From: Scytalidium lignicola
Taxonomy: Eukaryota; Ascomycota; Leotiomycetes
Direction of reading: 5' to 3'
Assembly (NCBI GenBank): GCA_002812745.2
Contig: NCSJ02000539.1
Coordinates: 1-19,683, forward strand
Length of the DNA: 19,683 nucleotides
Shown here: positions 18,890 to 19,683 of the stretch, in pieces
Layout of the letters: every line of letters starts with the position of its first letter
How positions within the stretch are numbered: position 1 is the stretch's first letter
Program-made: the position numbers and the translations under genes
Notes under the pieces: model-generated
Databases searched by the model: none
The model's input: only the letters and a program-made list of their open reading frames with translations
Told to the model about the DNA's origin: nothing

Positions 18890-19683
18890 TATTGTTAACC
18901 TTTTCCTTTTTGACCTTGTGATTTTATTACTTGGAAATCTGTTCTAAGATGAGTTTAGTAATATTTCTTTAATAACTTATTATAACTTATAAGATTAGAA
19001 GTAAGTTTTTATCTATTCTTACTTTTTAGATAATTTATTTATTTAACTAAGTATTGTAGTTTTTTATAATGTATTTTGTAATTGATAATTTTCTTAATTT
19101 TATATTCTTTTTCTAGATTAACTTCTTTTAACATTAATGTTTAAGTGTTTTCAAGTATTAGTTTAAGAAGTAAAATATAGAAAACAAGATGTATTTTAAT
19201 TGAGTTTGGTAACTTTAATTTATATATTAAACTTAAATAGACTTCTTCAATTTTAAAGGGTTTTAGTTTCTTTTAGTTTAATTTATTATTTAGTCTTTTA
19301 ATTTTGATGTTTTATTATAAGAGATAAACTTTATTCTCTTTCTTGTATATTAGTTTTATCAAGTATTTGTAATTATAGTATTTCTTCATTCTTTCTTTAA
19401 TATATTAAAGTAAGTTCTTAATCCTTTTTTGTATTTCCTTTATTTGTTTTGCATAGGTTTTTATTAATTCACTTATGGATTTTAATTCTAGTTTAGTATA
19501 AAACTTTTTTGGTTTTTGTTTGTAATTTGTATAGAATAAAGTAATCTTAGTTGATTTATATAGTATACTAATATAACATTTCTGCTATTAACAAGTAATC
19601 AACTTAATTATCTTGATTATAATTGACATAATATTTTAGATATCCTTCTAATTATTATGTTTAAACACTCTTGTTTGTTTATT
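18890..19683 (-). pseudogene. Ty3/Gypsy chromovirus pol relic: integrase C-terminus and chromodomain
   Basis: Read leftward from the window edge, the minus strand gives LEGYLKYYVNYNQDN*VDY, the end of a Gypsy integrase core. After a frameshift come FYTNYKQKP, the helical KQIKEIQKRIKNLL*YIKER and MKKYYNYKYL. NIKIKRLNNKLN*KKLKPFKI follows, the GPY/F-type module with its Gly changed. IYKLKLPNSIKIHLVFYILLL then leads into a chromodomain-like stretch: KKLQYLVK*INY, followed by KLLKKYY*TH. This order (integrase, GPY/F module, chromodomain) is that of fungal chromoviruses, whose chromodomain directs integration to particular chromatin. Stops and A+T bias indicate RIP. The element continues beyond the right edge. 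Confidence 0.82.

Noticed and set aside
1..19683. tRNA, rRNA or CRISPR features
   Set aside because: No cloverleaf-type B box, rRNA core sequence or regularly spaced repeat array was found on reading both strands.

Overview
The window looks like nuclear DNA of a filamentous ascomycete (Pezizomycotina). Genes have short introns (52-77 nt) with fungal GT...AG sites and CTAAC or GCTGAC-type branch points. One gene is a complete type I metacaspase with the Pro/Gln/Tyr-rich fungal prodomain, and another is a fungal-style C2H2 zinc-finger protein. Long A+T-rich tracts hold transposon relics whose stop codons sit mostly where Trp, Gln or Arg would be expected. That pattern is typical of repeat-induced point mutation (RIP). 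I cannot name the species.

Layout: (1) 1-1542, minus strand, a von Willebrand A (vWA) domain protein whose frame is cut by a TGA but stays open to the window edge. (2) 1543-4101, mostly A+T-rich and non-coding, with a GC-rich island at about 2582-2870 and a solo LTR at 3448-3821 flanked by the 5-bp duplication ACAAG. (3) 4102-6569, minus strand, a two-exon 796-aa membrane protein of unknown function. (4) A 1.1-kb divergent promoter region. (5) 7668-9611, plus strand, a seven-exon metacaspase (421 aa, His212/Cys268), with one intron enlarged to 393 nt. (6) 10558-13111, a three-level nest of small TIR transposons: C (1015 bp) inside B (about 1.26 kb) inside A (about 273 bp, MITE-like), each flanked by TTA. 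(7) 14165-16430, minus strand, a two-exon 731-aa C2H2 zinc-finger protein. (8) 17089-19683, very A+T-rich, with a dead Fot1/pogo-like transposase on the plus strand and the dead 3' end of a Ty3/Gypsy chromovirus pol (integrase tail plus chromodomain) on the minus strand.

The four host genes do not form an obvious pathway. The metacaspase and the membrane protein share a divergent promoter region, which could mean shared regulation, but nothing in the sequence proves it. The strongest new material is in the transposon nest: a shared terminal architecture (7-bp module, 8-bp variable core, 10-14-bp module), apparent TTA rather than TA flanks, and evidence that RIP may have created the target site for the last insertion.
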